NCBI GenBank assembly: GCA_036365145.1 | Contig: JAEOAD010001700.1 | Location: 248,001-312,000, forward strand | Reading direction: 5' to 3' | DNA length: 64,000 bases | Source of the DNA: Orientallactaga sibirica | Lineage: Eukaryota > Chordata > Mammalia > Rodentia > Dipodidae | Part shown: piece after piece, positions 11,400 through 22,654 of the stretch | How the letters are laid out: each line of letters opens with the position of its first letter | Numbering within the stretch: position 1 is the first letter of the stretch | Notes under the pieces: model-generated | What the model saw: only the letters and a program-made list of their open reading frames with translations | Database searches by the model: none | Told to the model about the DNA's origin: nothing | Program-made: the position numbers and the translations under genes

Positions 11400-11976
11400 A
11401 AAATTAAACAAGTGGCATAAAAATAGCATAATGCTATTAGTGTTTTCACTCTAAAATCATTTGTTACTGTTTAAAAGGGAAGAATATGTGAGCATTATTA
11501 CATTTTGTACCTGGTACTAAATCCATTTCCCTAGTAAAATATGTATGTTATTAACGATTAAATTCTATATACCAAATTACAGATGCCAAATTTGCATATG
11601 TGGAAAAGTGGAGGTTGAAATAGGCTGACAGATGTGAAGAAAGTAGTGACATTCTGCAGTGCTTCACAATGGCCTGAAGAAATGATAGAATCCCCATTTC
11701 ATCATAACGGATTGGAAAAGGATTATATATTCAGAGAAGTGTTGTTTCACATTGCATTAGGTTCCTATTAAAGTTGAAAGAAGTATTCCTCATTTTTATT
11801 TAGGGTTCTATTGGCCCTTGCTTTCCTGTCAAAGATCCCAACCAAGGTTGCTAATCAGCTACACCATTAAGTCTAGCCATATAGACTAAGCCCTTAGACC
11901 TTTGCGCTTATCAAGAAAGAGCCCTGGGTACTTAATCCTTGTACCAGGAGCTGACAATTACTTTGTATCCTTCTAG

Positions 11977-12041
11977 TTGCTCCTTTGCATGGGGAAAATG
12001 CAGAGGAAGACAAAGAAGAGGTCAAGGAGGGATACCTGGAG
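11977..12041 (+). CDS. Candidate exon A1 (65 nt) of unrecognised cassette gene
   Basis: It is bounded by a pyrimidine-rich acceptor ending 'ttctag' and the donor GTAAGA. Its length (65) fits phase 1 in, phase 0 out, and that frame is open: the residues read APLHGENAEEDKEEVKEGYL plus E, very acidic. Homologous exons at 17195, 20320 and 33235 carry in-frame stops, so this is the intact member. It pairs with the 25-nt exon at 12870; together they add 90 nt, a whole number of codons. The gene is not recognised. Confidence 0.6.
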
Positions 12042-12869
12042 GTAAGACAGACTTTGCTGTTCCTAAGATACAAAGGTTACTTTCATAATTCTTTTTATTT
12101 TTGGTGGCTATCACATAAGAACAATGGAATTAATTATAGGCCCTATAAGTGTTAGAGTGTTTTACTAGGATGAGGAAGAAATTGAATTCTACCAACATAT
12201 CTCTGATTTCAAGTGGTATACAAAATTTCAGTGCAGGTTGCAGACTTTATGTTCACACACCTTTCCTTCTGGAATACATGTTTCTATTCAGAATAAAGTT
12301 GTGTGGTTTTTCATTCTGAAATGGACAGGCATATCATGTAAGGAAAGCATGCATATTTTCATTTAGTGATCTCTCCATTGGATCTGGGCAATTTTATGGA
12401 TCATTTATGGATGTCACCACAGGCTCTTTTGGTAGAAGTCTTAAATGTCCAGCATTAAGGTACTGAGGTAGTGAAAGGTATAAATCACGAGGCATGGTGT
12501 AGACAATTGGGACATGGAGACACCATCACTACCTTAGAATGGATTCATCAACTCTTACAGGAGTACACTGTTAGGAAGTTTCTCTGCCATATTACTATAT
12601 ATCTGAGGAGCTGTAAAAGCAGACCCAGCAAACAGGAGAGTGTGATCTGGGCTCTGAATCACAAAAGGGCAAAAAATATTTTCTTCATGCAGTTCCCAGC
12701 CTCACGTGTCTTGTGATGTCATCATGTAACAGACTAACACAGTCTTTGATGTGATTACTCGTTCTCTTCCTTGCTCTCCTTACCCCAAGTGACTGGGAAC
12801 CTGAGACCTGGGTAAAGAGAACTCAGCATGATCTGGGCCTCAAACTATTTTCTCCTCTCTACATTACAG

Positions 12870-12894
12870 GAAACAACAACAAAAGATGGAATTG
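12870..12894 (+). CDS. Candidate microexon B1 (25 nt)
   Basis: Acceptor 'ctctctacattacag', donor GTATGT, phase 0 in and phase 1 out, reading ETTTKDGI. The 30 nt before it and at least 13 nt after it recur at all the other microexons of the array (13483, 32047, 34132, 35786, 36527, 40875), whereas the 25 nt of exon vary. Confidence 0.6.
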
Positions 12895-13256
12895 GTATGT
12901 ATTCTGGAGTCATTATGTATTACTCTGCATTTTACCATTTCCTAATTGAAGCCTTAGATTTTCATGATATGTTTACGAATTTCTTTCAATTCTATACATT
13001 TCCATATAAGCATTCCTTTTGTTACATTGCACACAATAATTTCTAGCATGTAGTTTCTTCTGTTCAGTATATTAACAAATGTCAATTGAGTCAATTTCTT
13101 TGTTCCATATCGCAAATCAACCATGGTTGTTAACCGTCTACACCATTAAGTCTAGCTATATAGACCAAGCTCCTAGACCTCTGCCCTTATGAACCAAAGA
13201 ACCCTGGGTGCTTAATCCTCACACCATAAGCTAAGAGTTACTATGTATCATTCTAG

Positions 13257-13315
13257 TTGATCTTCCTCCAGAGGACAAGATAGACACAGAAGAGATTGAG
13301 GATAGATCCACTGAG
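13257..13315 (+). CDS. Candidate exon A' (59 nt)
   Basis: Acceptor 'cattctag', donor GTAAGA, phase 1 to 0. The open frame reads DLPPEDKIDTEEIEDRSTE, acidic. The upstream intron ('ctacaccattaagtctagc') is homologous to that before exon A1, so this is a diverged duplicate of the A exon type. The preceding B1 exon supplies the missing first base, and the joined frame stays open. Confidence 0.6.
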
Positions 13316-13482
13316 GTAAGACTGGCTTTTGTGACAGGAACACATAAGAGACTCATAGTCTTTGGCATGAATATCCTTCCCTTCCTTGCTCTCATTACCC
13401 CACGTGACAGGAATGAAAGACCTGGGTAAAGAGAACCCAGCATGATCTGGGCTCACAATGTTTTCTTCTCTCTAAATTACAG

Positions 13483-13507
13483 GTGGAATCCATAACAAGG
13501 AGACTTT
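13483..13507 (+). CDS. Candidate microexon B' (25 nt)
   Basis: Acceptor 'tctaaattacag', donor GTATGT, phase 0 to 1, reading VESITRRL. The flanks are nearly the same as those of B1 but the exon itself differs at most positions. With A' it makes an 84-nt, frame-neutral pair. Confidence 0.55.
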
Positions 13508-14485
13508 GTATGTATTCTGGAATAATATTGATGGCATATTTTAGATAAGAATTGTGGAAAATGGGTTTCTCTGTGTTTCACTGTGATCTGAGCAGTCTGC
13601 TGGGAGCTTGGAGGAGAGTTCCTGCCTTCAGCTCTATTCCTCCTGCTTGGATGGGCATTTGAGGCAGCAGTGTTTATGTACATGTGTGTTTTTTCCAGAA
13701 AGATATTCCCTATTAACCAACTAAACTTTCTCAATATAAAAACATTATGCTACACACGGTACCTGCCATTCCTAGTTATAACCTCATCACAGACATGTAT
13801 GGTAGATGTATTTCCCTGCACCCAACCCCACAGATGAATACAACTATGGCAAATAGGTAAGTGTCTAAGCTCTCTAGCTGTGTGGTACAAAAGCCATAAT
13901 GTGTACCACACATGTGCGCCAAAGTGAATACACTTAAGTTATAATGTCTATTCATCACTCCATCATTAGTCACTGCATAAGAATTCCAGCCTCTCAGAGT
14001 TGGGGATATATTACAGTGGGTAGAATGCTATCTTTGTATGCAGGAGGCCCTTAGTTCTTTCCAGATGACAAAGAAAAATGCTCTAGATTTCCCCTGCATA
14101 TCTGTGGTACTCAAGATACTAAACACTATCATGATTGGCTCGGTGATCAAAAACTGAGAGCATCTATGTATCTACCTGTACATATTCACAACTTTTAATG
14201 ATAAGAAAAGCCTACATGCTCTGGTCAGATCATAGGTTCTGAAAATAGAAAACATTCCCCAGGCAAGTGTGGTGGGTATGTTTCAAAATTAGGATACTTC
14301 GAAGCATGTCTTGCTCCTGTAAGAACTGTAGAAATGCTTTAGCATATTGAACCACATTATTATGAATCCAAAGAGCAACACAGTTTATATGTCATGTCCA
14401 CGAAGCACTGCAATCACCTCTTGGTTGTTAGTCTGGGCTCAATCATTCTTTTGGTAGTACATTGTAAAGGTGAGCTACACTCTGT
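13508..14485. other. Intron-like stretch before the triplication
   Basis: AT-rich DNA with no exon or named repeat. Around 13995-14080 there may be a very old tRNA-type SINE remnant, too decayed to call. Confidence 0.4.
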
Positions 14486-14754
14486 GCTCAGAAGATACTC
14501 TGATGTATAGATGGTCTCTGTTGACTGGGAAGAACAAACATAGGGAGGCAGACCACTTAATGCATTTACATCATCAGCACTGAAAAATATGAGTGTATAT
14601 CATTAGTTCTAAAATGCCTTGAGCATCAGGATGTGTTTATATGTTTGGGCCATGATCACAGAAGACCTTGTTTAAGATGAGCCAGCACAGGCTAAGGATG
14701 TTGCTTGCCTAGCATGCCTGAATCCCTTTGTTCAACCCCTGGTCATTCATGAAA

Positions 14755-14885
14755 CCAGGCATGGTGGTGCACACCTGTAATCCTCCCCCTAGGGAAGCAG
14801 CAGGATTATTACTTCAAGGTTCTCTTTAGTTATATTAGCATGTTCAAGGCTAGCATGTGTCCATCTCAAAGCATCCAAAAGAAAA
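14755..14885 (+). repeat. Old B1-like SINE remnant (also in units 2 and 3)
   Basis: 'ccaggcatggtggtgcacacctgtaatcc' followed by a decayed body. Copies stand at about 18065 and 21187, so the insertion predates the triplication. Confidence 0.7.
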
Positions 14886-15124
14886 GAAGCTAAGCCTTTT
14901 TATTGTTCACGTTTGGTGTGTAGGAGTTTGTAGACTAGAAAGCAGACTGTGAGGAGGGGAGCATGAGCAAGGATGGTACACACTAGTGCTAGAGCCGACA
15001 CAGCCCTTCTCAGACAGGCTTAGTGCAGCCCACAGACTTCAGAGATGAGATGGCCATGAAGAAGGTGGTGAGCACAGACACAGTTCAATCAATCACCTCA
15101 GACCCTGGCCACTTTTCCCTTCAG

Positions 15125-15331
15125 TTCATGTTGAGGTGCTTGTCCAGTGTGGGGTATTGGGGAGCAAATATATAGTGACCAAGCATCATGTTTCCGTTGA
15201 TTTACAAGGACTTGATTTTGGAGTCATGGTGGGGCACATAGTCACTCTTCTTCTGTCAGTGTGGTTACCTGATCATCAGAAGCAGTCACAGAGAGGCAGT
15301 TTATCATGTAAACATCCTGGTGAAGGAGGGT
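15125..15331 (+). other. Conserved open segment in unit 1, possible exon
   Basis: It follows a good acceptor-like sequence ('ccacttttcccttcag') and stays open in phase 1 until a donor-like 'ggtgaag' near 15330; the frame continues to 15444. A central hydrophobic stretch (LGVMVGHIVTLLMSVWL in the unit 2 and 3 versions) could be a membrane segment. The same frame is open in units 2 (from about 18437) and 3 (from about 21559). I recognise no family. It may simply be intron conserved through recent duplication. Confidence 0.25.
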
Positions 15332-15418
15332 CCTACAGCCATAGTAACAAAGGTCTCTCTCCTGCCTTTGAAGGAAACTTTCCTAGTTTGATTCAGGTTT
15401 GGAAATGTAGAGGATCCC

Positions 15419-15668
15419 CCCTCTCTCTCCCTTTTTTTATTTGAGAGAAAGAGAGGCAGAGAGGAATAGGCAGAGAGAGAATGGGCACACCAGGGCTTCT
15501 GCACTGCTGTGAACAAACTCCAGATGTGTGTGTCCCCTCTTGCCCATATGCAACATCGCGTGCTTGCATCACTTTTGTGTCTGGCTAAACATGGGACCTG
15601 AAGATTCAAATGAGCATTCTTAGTCTTCAAAGGCAGGTGCCTTAACCACTAAGTCATCTCTCCAGCCT
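15419..15668 (-). repeat. tRNA-derived SINE inserted in unit 1 only
   Basis: An inverted ID/Dip-type SINE flanked by a 9-bp duplication 'gaggatccc' (15410-15418 and 15669-15677). Unit 3 shows the empty site, so insertion followed or accompanied the duplications. Unit 2 carries scattered pieces of it (see findings). Confidence 0.9.
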
Positions 15669-16390
15669 GAGGATCCCTCTCTTGCTTCTGTCAGGCAGTT
15701 TTCTCACAGTGATATGAAACGATCTAATCACATGAAAAGTAGGATGTAGTGACAGTCTCTTGCCTGCCTCCCTCACTGAAGTTGATACACTATACCGCTG
15801 GAGAGTTGTAAATTATCCTGGTTAGGTAAAGAATCAAAGTAAATACCTACTTTTAAGTGCCCTCAAGCCATCCTAATATGTTGTTTGGATTCAACCACTC
15901 CTGTCTAGCTCATTCCTCTGGCATTTAACCAAACATCAGAGGGCCCTTCAGAAGAGTCAGCCTTTTCTTTCAAAGGCCGCCCATCATTACTTTTAGATAC
16001 ATAATATTTAAAGATGGAGGCCCTGTTAAAATTGTAGTTTCATAGTACAAGAACTGAGAGCAGAGGGACCTCATGAATTTCACTGTGTTCATTGCTCATG
16101 AGGCTCTGAAAGGAATTTGCTTGTTGACTACCAGACACCAAACCCACAGCTCATTCATGCTGCTCTTTTTTACATGTATCCCTCCAGAAATTTACTTTTT
16201 AGGTATATTGCATGTAATGTATTACTATAAGGGTACAATGAATACTAACATCTTCCAGAAGCCCCATTCTGTAGGAGGTGACTGTACTTGAAAGCATGTA
16301 ATGATATCCAATATTTGACCTCAGAATACTGATTTCACTATCTTTTCCTGCCATTAAACTGACATGACTCTATTGTGAATGCATTTCCAG

Positions 16391-16461
16391 TAACAAGGAT
16401 AAGGAAATCCCTGGGACCTCGCCGTATTCATCCCCAAACAAAGTTTCCAGTCATGGGCAAG
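16391..16461 (+). CDS. Candidate exon C1 (71 nt)
   Basis: Acceptor 'gcatttccag', donor 'gtactg' (weak but GT). Length 71 fits phase 1 to 0, like the other long exons of the array, and that frame is open and basic (TRIRKSLGPRRIHPQTKFPV then MGK). An alternative frame is also open (NKDKEIPGTSPYSS...), so the coding frame is not certain. Homologues are at 19519 and 22580. Confidence 0.4.
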
Positions 16462-16568
16462 GTACTGTAGAAATTCAACTATTACACTGAATTGTTAACA
16501 GTAATCATAGATTATATCATACCATATCCTTTAGGTAAAACTAAGAATAGTTTTAGCAGTAATTTTTA

Positions 16569-16756
16569 ACAATATTTTTTATTTGTTTGAGAGAGGAAAT
16601 ATAGGCAAGTTAGGTCCTCCTGCCACAGCAAAAGAACTTCAGACCATTTGCCACTCTGTGCATCTGGCTTCATGTGGGGACTGTAGAATTGGACCCTGAG
16701 CCATCAGGGCTTACAAACAAGCACCTTTGACCACTGATTCATCTCTCCACAACAGC
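16569..16756 (-). repeat. Old tRNA-derived SINE, inverted (unit 1)
   Basis: Decayed ID/Dip body ('tttgagagagg...gcatctggcttcatgtggg...tgattcatctctcca'); copies at 19694 and 22755 show it predates the triplication. Confidence 0.75.
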
Positions 16757-16856
16757 TGCAGTATTGTTTTATATGTGAAACATGCTCTTTTGTCTAGTTT
16801 ATCAGTTTAGTGCCAATAAATCAATTAAAAAATACATTTAAAAGTTAACTTTTCTC

Positions 16857-17041
16857 AGGCTGGTAAGATGGCTTAGCAGTTAAGGTGCTTGCTTATGAAG
16901 CCTAAGGACCCAGGTTTCATTCCCCATTACCCACGTAGACCATGTGCACAAGGTAGTGCATGTGTCTGGATTTCATTTGCAGGGGTTAGAGCCCTGGTGT
17001 GCCCATCCTCTTTCTCACTCTCAAATAAATAAATAAAAATT
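16857..17041 (+). repeat. tRNA-derived SINE (unit 1)
   Basis: 'ggctggtaagatggcttagcagtt' head, body and (AAAT)n tail; copies at 19984 and about 22985. A truncated further head follows at 17078-17118. Confidence 0.85.
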
Positions 17042-17194
17042 TTAAAAATATGTTTTAAAATATTGTTTTCTTTGACTTGAGAGATTGCTTAGTGGTTAGG
17101 GTGCTTGCCTGGAAAACCTTTGCCCTTATCAAGAAAGAGTTCTGGGTACTTAATCCTTGCATTAGGAGCTGACATTAATTTTGTGTCCTTCTAG

Positions 17195-17259
17195 TTACTC
17201 CTCTGAAGGAGGAAGATGCATAGGAAGACAAGGAAGAGGTCGAGCAGGGATACCTGGAG
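17195..17259 (+). pseudogene. Broken exon A2a (in-frame TAG)
   Basis: Same length (65 nt), acceptor and donor as exon A1, but in the A1 frame the codon at 17221-17223 is TAG where A1 has GAG. The identical stop is present in the copy at 20320, so the lesion arose before this unit was duplicated. No following microexon is found in this unit. Confidence 0.7.
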
Positions 17260-18062
17260 GTAAGACAGGCTTTCATGTTCCTAACATATAAAGGTTATAT
17301 TCATAATTCCTTTATTTTTGGTGGCTATCACATATGATTTCAAGTGGTATACAAAATTTCAGTGCAGGTTGCAGACTATATTTTCTCACAACTTTCTCTC
17401 TGGAGTACATGCTTCTATTCAGAATAAAGTTGTATGGTTTTTTATTCAGAAGTGGACAGGCATATCATGTAAGGAAAACATGCATACTTTCATTAAGCAA
17501 TCTCTCCATTGAATCTGGGCAATATTATCATTTGGAGAGAGTTTAAGGGTGTCACCAAAGGCTCTTCTGGGGGAAGCCTCAAATGTCCAGCATTAAGGTA
17601 CTGAAGTGAAAAAGCTTTAAATCATGAGGCATGGTGTATATAATTGGGACATGGAGACACCATCACTACTTTAGAATGGATTCATTAACTCACAGGAGTA
17701 CACTGTTGTGAAGTTTCTTTGCCATATTTCTTTGTATCTGAGGAACTCTAAAAGCAGGCCAAGCAAACAGGAGACTGTGATCTGGGCCCAGAATCAGCTC
17801 AGAAGATACTCTGACTTATAGCTTGTCTCTGTTGACTGGGAAGAACAAAAATAGGGAGGCAGTCCACTCAAAGCATTTACATCATCAGCACTGAAAAATA
17901 TGAGTGTATATATCATTATTTCTAAAATGCCTTGAGCATAAGGATGTGTTTATATGTTTGGGCCTTGGTCATAGAAGGCCTAGTTTAAGATGAGCTGGAA
18001 CAGGCTAAGGATATTGCTTGCCTAGCATGCCCAAATCCCTGTGTTCAGCCCCCTTGTCATTT

Positions 18063-18190
18063 GTGAAACTGGGCATGGTGGTGCACACCTGTAATCTCCC
18101 CTAGGGAAGCAGCAGGATTATTAGTTTAAGGTTCTTTTTAGTAATATTAGCATGTTCAAGGCTAGCATGTGTCCATCTCAAAGCATCCAA
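18063..18190 (+). repeat. Old B1-like SINE remnant (unit 2)
   Basis: Copy of the unit 1 remnant at 14755. Confidence 0.65.
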
Positions 18191-18436
18191 AAGAAAAGAA
18201 GCTAAACCTTTTTATTGTTCACGTTTGGTGTGTAGGAGTTTGTAGACTAGAAAGCAGACTGTGAGGAGGGGAGCATGAGCAAGGACGGTGCACACTAGTG
18301 CTAGAGCCGACACAGCCCTTCTCAGCCAGGCTTAGTGCAGCCCGCAGACTTCAGAGATGAGATTGCCATGAAGAAGGTGGTGAGCACAGACACAGTTCAT
18401 TCAATCACCTCAGGCCCTGGCCACTTTTCCCTTCAG

Positions 18437-18705
18437 TTCATGTTGAGGTGCTTGTCCAGTGTGGGGCATTGGGGAGCAAATATATAGTGACCAAGCATCA
18501 TGTTTCTGTTGATTTACAAGGACTTGGTCTTGGAGTCATGGTGGGGCACATAGTCACTCTTCTTATGTCAGTGTGGTTACCTGATCATCAGAAGCAGTCA
18601 CAGAGAGGCAGTTTATCATGTAAATATATGGTGAAGGAAGGTCCTACAGCCATAGTAATGAAGGTCCATCTCTGCCTTCCTTTGAAGGAAACTTTCCTAG
18701 TTTGA
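18437..18705 (+). other. Conserved open segment in unit 2
   Basis: Counterpart of 15125: the same acceptor-like start and an open phase-1 frame to 18705. Function unknown; it may be non-coding. Confidence 0.25.
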
Positions 18706-18723
18706 TTCAGGTTTGGAAATGTA

Positions 18724-18912
18724 GAGGATCCCTCTCTTGTTTCTGAGAAAGATAGTTTGGAGGAAATGATATGAAAGGACCAGGGCTTCTACAGTACAAA
18801 CTCAGATGTGTCCCCTCTTGTTGGAGGTAGAGACAGACTTTTGCCTGGGCTCTGAAGATTCACTGAGCATTTGATGCAGGTGCCTTAACCACTGTCATCT
18901 CTCCAGCCTGAG
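18724..18912. other. Patchwork of SINE and non-SINE fragments in unit 2
   Basis: Short pieces matching the unit 1 SINE ('accagggcttct', 'agatgtgtcccctcttg', 'ctgaagattca', 'caggtgccttaaccact', 'tcatctctccagcctga') alternate with short pieces matching the SINE-free unit 3 ('gatatgaaaggacc', 'acagta', 'ttggaggtagagacagact', 'gatgca', 'gagttgtaaatcatcc'). No single insertion or deletion explains this; a merged consensus of two different reads would. Confidence 0.7.
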
Positions 18913-19518
18913 TTGTAAATCATCCAGTGATTAGGTAAATAATGAAAGTAAACATTTATTCTCTTGCCTGTTCACTGGAGTCATCCAAACATGCTGTTTG
19001 GATTCAACCATTGCCCTGCCATCCTGTTGTTTCATTCCTCTGGCATTTTGACAAACATCACAGGGCTCTTCAGAAGAGTCAGCCTTTTCTTTCAAAGGCT
19101 GCCCACTGTTACTTTTAGATACATAATATTTAAAGATGGAGGCCCTGTTAAAATTGTAGTCTCATAGTACAAGAACTGAGAGCAGAGGGACCTCATGAAT
19201 TTCACTGTGTTCATTGCTCATGAGGCTCTGAAAGGAATTTTCTTGCTGACCACCAGGCACCAAACCCACAGCTTATTCATGCTGCTCTTTTTACATGTGT
19301 CCCATCCACATAAATTTAGTTTTTAGGTATATTGCATGTAATATATACTATAAGGGTACAATGAATACTAACATCTTCCAGTAGCTCCATTCTGTAGGAA
19401 GAGACTGTACTTGAATGCATTTGATGGAATGACATCAAATGTTTGACCTCAGAATACTGATTTCACTATCTTTTCCTGCCATTAAACTGATATGACTCTA
19501 TTGTGAATGCATTTCCAG

Positions 19519-19589
19519 TAACAAGAATGAAGAAATCCCTGGGACATCACCGTATTCATCCCCAAACAAAGTTTCCAGTCATGGGCAAG
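19519..19589 (+). CDS. Candidate exon C2 (71 nt)
   Basis: Counterpart of C1 with the same acceptor ('atttccag') and 'gtactg' donor; the basic frame reads TRMKKSLGHHRIHPQTKFPV then MGK and is open. Confidence 0.4.
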
Positions 19590-19693
19590 GTACTGTAGAA
19601 ATTCAATAATTACACTGAATTGTTAACAGTAATCATAGATTATATCATACCATATCCTTTAGGTAAAACTAAGAATAGTTTTAGCAGTAATTT

Positions 19694-19879
19694 TTAACAA
19701 TATTTTTATTTGTTTGAGAGAGGAAATATAGGCAAGTTAGGTCCTCCTGCCACAGCAAAAGAACTTCAGACCATTTGCCACTCTGTGCATCTGGCTTCAT
19801 GTGGGGACTGTAGAATTGGACCCTGAGCCATCAGGGCTTACAAACAAGCACCTTTGACCACTGATTCATCTCTCCACAA
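19694..19879 (-). repeat. Old tRNA-derived SINE, inverted (unit 2)
   Basis: Duplicate of 16569-16756. Confidence 0.75.
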
Positions 19880-19983
19880 CAGCTGCAGTATTGTTTTATA
19901 TGTGAAACATGCTCTTTTGTCTAGTTTATCAGTTTAGTGCCAATAAATCAATTAAAAAATACATTTAAAAGTTAACTTTTCTC

Positions 19984-20166
19984 AGGCTGGTAAGATGGCT
20001 TAGCAGTTAAGGTGCTTGCTTATGAAGCCTAAGGACCCAGGTTTCATTCCCCATTACCCACGTAGACCATGTGCACAAGGTAGTGCATGTGTCTGGATTT
20101 CATTTGCAGGGGTTAGAGCCCTGGTGTGCCCATCCTCTTTCTCACTCTCAAATAAATAAATAAAAA
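19984..20166 (+). repeat. tRNA-derived SINE (unit 2)
   Basis: Duplicate of 16857-17041, followed by the same truncated head at 20203-20244. Confidence 0.85.
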
Positions 20167-20319
20167 TTTTAAAAATATGTTTTAAAATATTGTTTTCTTT
20201 GACTTGAGAGATTGCTTAGTGGTTAGGTGCTTGCCTGGAAAACCTTTGCCCTTATCAAGAAAGAGTTCTGGGTACTTAATCCTTGCATTAGAGCTGACAT
20301 TAATTTTGTGTCCTTCTAG

Positions 20320-20384
20320 TTACTCCTCTGAAGGAGGAAGATGCATAGGAAGACAAGGAAGAGGTCGAGCAGGGATACCTGGAG
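20320..20384 (+). pseudogene. Broken exon A2b (in-frame TAG)
   Basis: Identical to the broken exon at 17195, including the TAG and both splice sites. Confidence 0.7.
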
Positions 20385-21558
20385 GTAAGACAGGCTTTCA
20401 TGTTCCTAACATATAAAGGTTATATTCATAATTCCTTTATTTTTGGTGGCTATCACATATGATTTCAAGTGGTATACAAAATTTCAGTGCAGGTTGCAGA
20501 CTATATTTTCTCACAACTTTCTCTCTGAGTACATGCTTCTATTCAGAATAAAGTTGTATGGTTTTTTATTCAGAAGTGGACAGGCATATCATGTAAGGAA
20601 AACATGCATACTTTCATTAAGCAATCTCTCCATTGAATCTGGGCAATATTATCATTTGGAGAGTTTAAGGGTGTCACCAAAGGCTCTTCTGGGGGAAGCC
20701 TCAAATGTCCAGCATTAAGGTACTGAAGTGAAAAAGCTTTAAATCATGAGGCATGGTGTATATAATTGGGACATGGAGACACCATCACTACTTTAGAATG
20801 GATTCATTAACTCACAGGAGTACACTGTTGTGAAGTTTCTTTGCCATATTTCTTTGTATCTGAGGAACTCTAAAAGCAGGCCAAGCAAACAGGAGACTGT
20901 GATCTGGGCCCAGAATCAGCTCAGAAGATACTCTGACTTATAGCTTGTCTCTGTTGACTGGGAAGAACAAAAATAGGGAGGCAGTCCACTCAAAGCATTT
21001 ACATCATCAGCACTGAAAAATATGAGTGTATATATCATTATTTCTAAAATGCCTTGAGCATAAGGATGTGTTTATATGTTTGGGCCTTGGTCATAGAAGG
21101 CCTAGTTTAAGATGAGCTGGAACAGGCTAAGGATATTGCTTGCCTAGCATGCCCAAATCCCTGTGTTCAGCCCCTTGTAATTTGTGAAACTGGGCATGGT
21201 GGTGCACACCTGTAATCTCCCCCTAGGGAAGCAGCAGGATTATTACTTCAAGGTTCTCTTTAGTTATATTAGCATGTTCAAGGCTAGCATGTGTCCATCT
21301 CAAAGCATCCAAAAGAAAAGAAGCTAAGCCTTTTTATTGTTCACGTTTGGTGTGTAGGAGTTTGTAGACTAGAAAGCAGACTGTGAGGAGGGGAGCATGA
21401 GCAAGGACGGTGCACACTAGTGATAGAGCCGCCATAGCCCTTCTCAGACAGGCTTAGTGCAGCCCACAGACTTCAGAGATGAGATGGCCATGAAGAAGGT
21501 GGTGAGCACAGACACAGTTCATTCAATCACCTCAGGCCCTGGCCACTTTTCCCTTCAG

Positions 21559-21890
21559 TTCATGTTGAGGTGCTTGTCCAGTGTGGGGCATTGGGGAGCA
21601 AATATATAGTGACCAAGCATCATGTTTCCATTGATTTACAAGGACTTGGTCTTGGAGTCATGGTGGGGCACATAGTCACTCTTCTTATGTCAGTGTGGTT
21701 ACCTGATCATCAGAAGCAGTCACAGAGAGGCAGCTTATCATGTGAATATATGGTGAAGGAAGGTCCTACAGCCATAGTAATGAAGGTCCATCTCCTGCCT
21801 TCCTTTGAAGGAAACTTTCCTAGTTTGATTCAGGTTTGGAAATGTAGAGGATCCCTCTCTTGTTTCTGTCAGATAGTTTGGTCACAATGA
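21559..21890 (+). other. Conserved open segment in unit 3
   Basis: Counterpart of 15125, open in the same frame to 21890. Not recognised. Confidence 0.25.
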
Positions 21891-22579
21891 TATGAAAGGA
21901 CCTAATACAGTACCCTCAGATAAAAAGTTGGAGGTAGAGACAGACTCTTGCCTGCTCCCTCACTGAAGTTGATGCAGTATACTGCCTCAGAGTTGTAAAT
22001 CATCCGGATTAGGTAAATAATGAAAGTAAACATTTATTCTCAAGTGTTCTGGAGTCATCCAAACATGCTGTTTGGATTCAACCATTCCTGTCTATGTCAT
22101 TCCTCTGGCATTTGACAAACATCACAGGGCTCTTCAGAAGTGTCAGCCCTTTGTTTAAAGGCTGCCCACTGTTACTTTTAGATACATAATATGTATAGAG
22201 GGAGGCCCTGTTAAAATTGTAGTCTCATAGTACAAGAACTGAGAGCAGAGGGACCTCATGAATTTCACTGTGTTCATTGCTCATGAGGCTCTGAAAGGAA
22301 TTTTCTTGCTGACCACCAGGCACCAAACCCACAGCTTATTCATGCTGCTCTTTTTTACGTGTGTCCCATCCACATAAATTTAGTTTATAGGTATATCACA
22401 TATAATATATAGTAAGGGTACAGTGAACACCATAATCTTCCAGTAGCTCCATTGTGTAGGAAGAGACTGTACTTGATGTATTTGATGGAATGACATCAAA
22501 TGTTTGACCTCAAGATACTGATTTTGCTCTGTTTTCCTGCCATTAAACTGATATAACTCTAATGTGAATGCATTCCTAG

Positions 22580-22654
22580 TAACAAGAATGAAGAAGTACT
22601 CAAGACATCACCGTATTCGTCCAAAGACAGACCAACATCCCAGTCATGGTCAAG
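22580..22654 (+). CDS. Candidate exon C3 (75 nt)
   Basis: Acceptor 'cattcctag', donor 'gtacca'. It is 4 nt longer than C1 and C2, so its phase would be 1 to 1. The frame is open and strongly basic at the start (TRMKKYSRHHRIRPK). It may be the ancestral form, or a copy drifting without constraint. Confidence 0.35.

Larger units (their letters stand above)
11400..13060 (+). repeat. Segmental duplication block (copy 1)
   Basis: It is clearly homologous over most of its length to 32750-34380, including exons A and B, the long intron and the sequence upstream of exon A ('gaggttgaaatagg...cagatgtgaagaaagtagtg' in both). Shorter pieces recur at 13060-13530, 17100-17797, 20245-20918 and 36340-36830. 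This shows repeated local duplication of part of one gene. Confidence 0.85.
14486..17796 (+). repeat. Tandem unit 1 of a triplication (3311 bp)
   Basis: It begins at 'gctcagaagatactctga', repeated at 17797 and 20919. The unit contains an old B1 remnant (about 14755), the conserved open segment at 15125, exon C at 16391, two old tRNA-type SINEs and exon A at 17195. It is longer than unit 2 mainly because a SINE has inserted at 15419-15668. Confidence 0.9.
17797..20918 (+). repeat. Tandem unit 2 of the triplication (3122 bp)
   Basis: Nearly identical to unit 1 from about 19330 to 20918 (versus 16200 to 17796) and to unit 3 from its start to about 18720 (versus 20919 to 21850). Between these lies a patchwork at 18724-18912. 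The two blocks of near-identity to different neighbours point to gene conversion, recent unequal exchange or assembly duplication. Confidence 0.9.
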
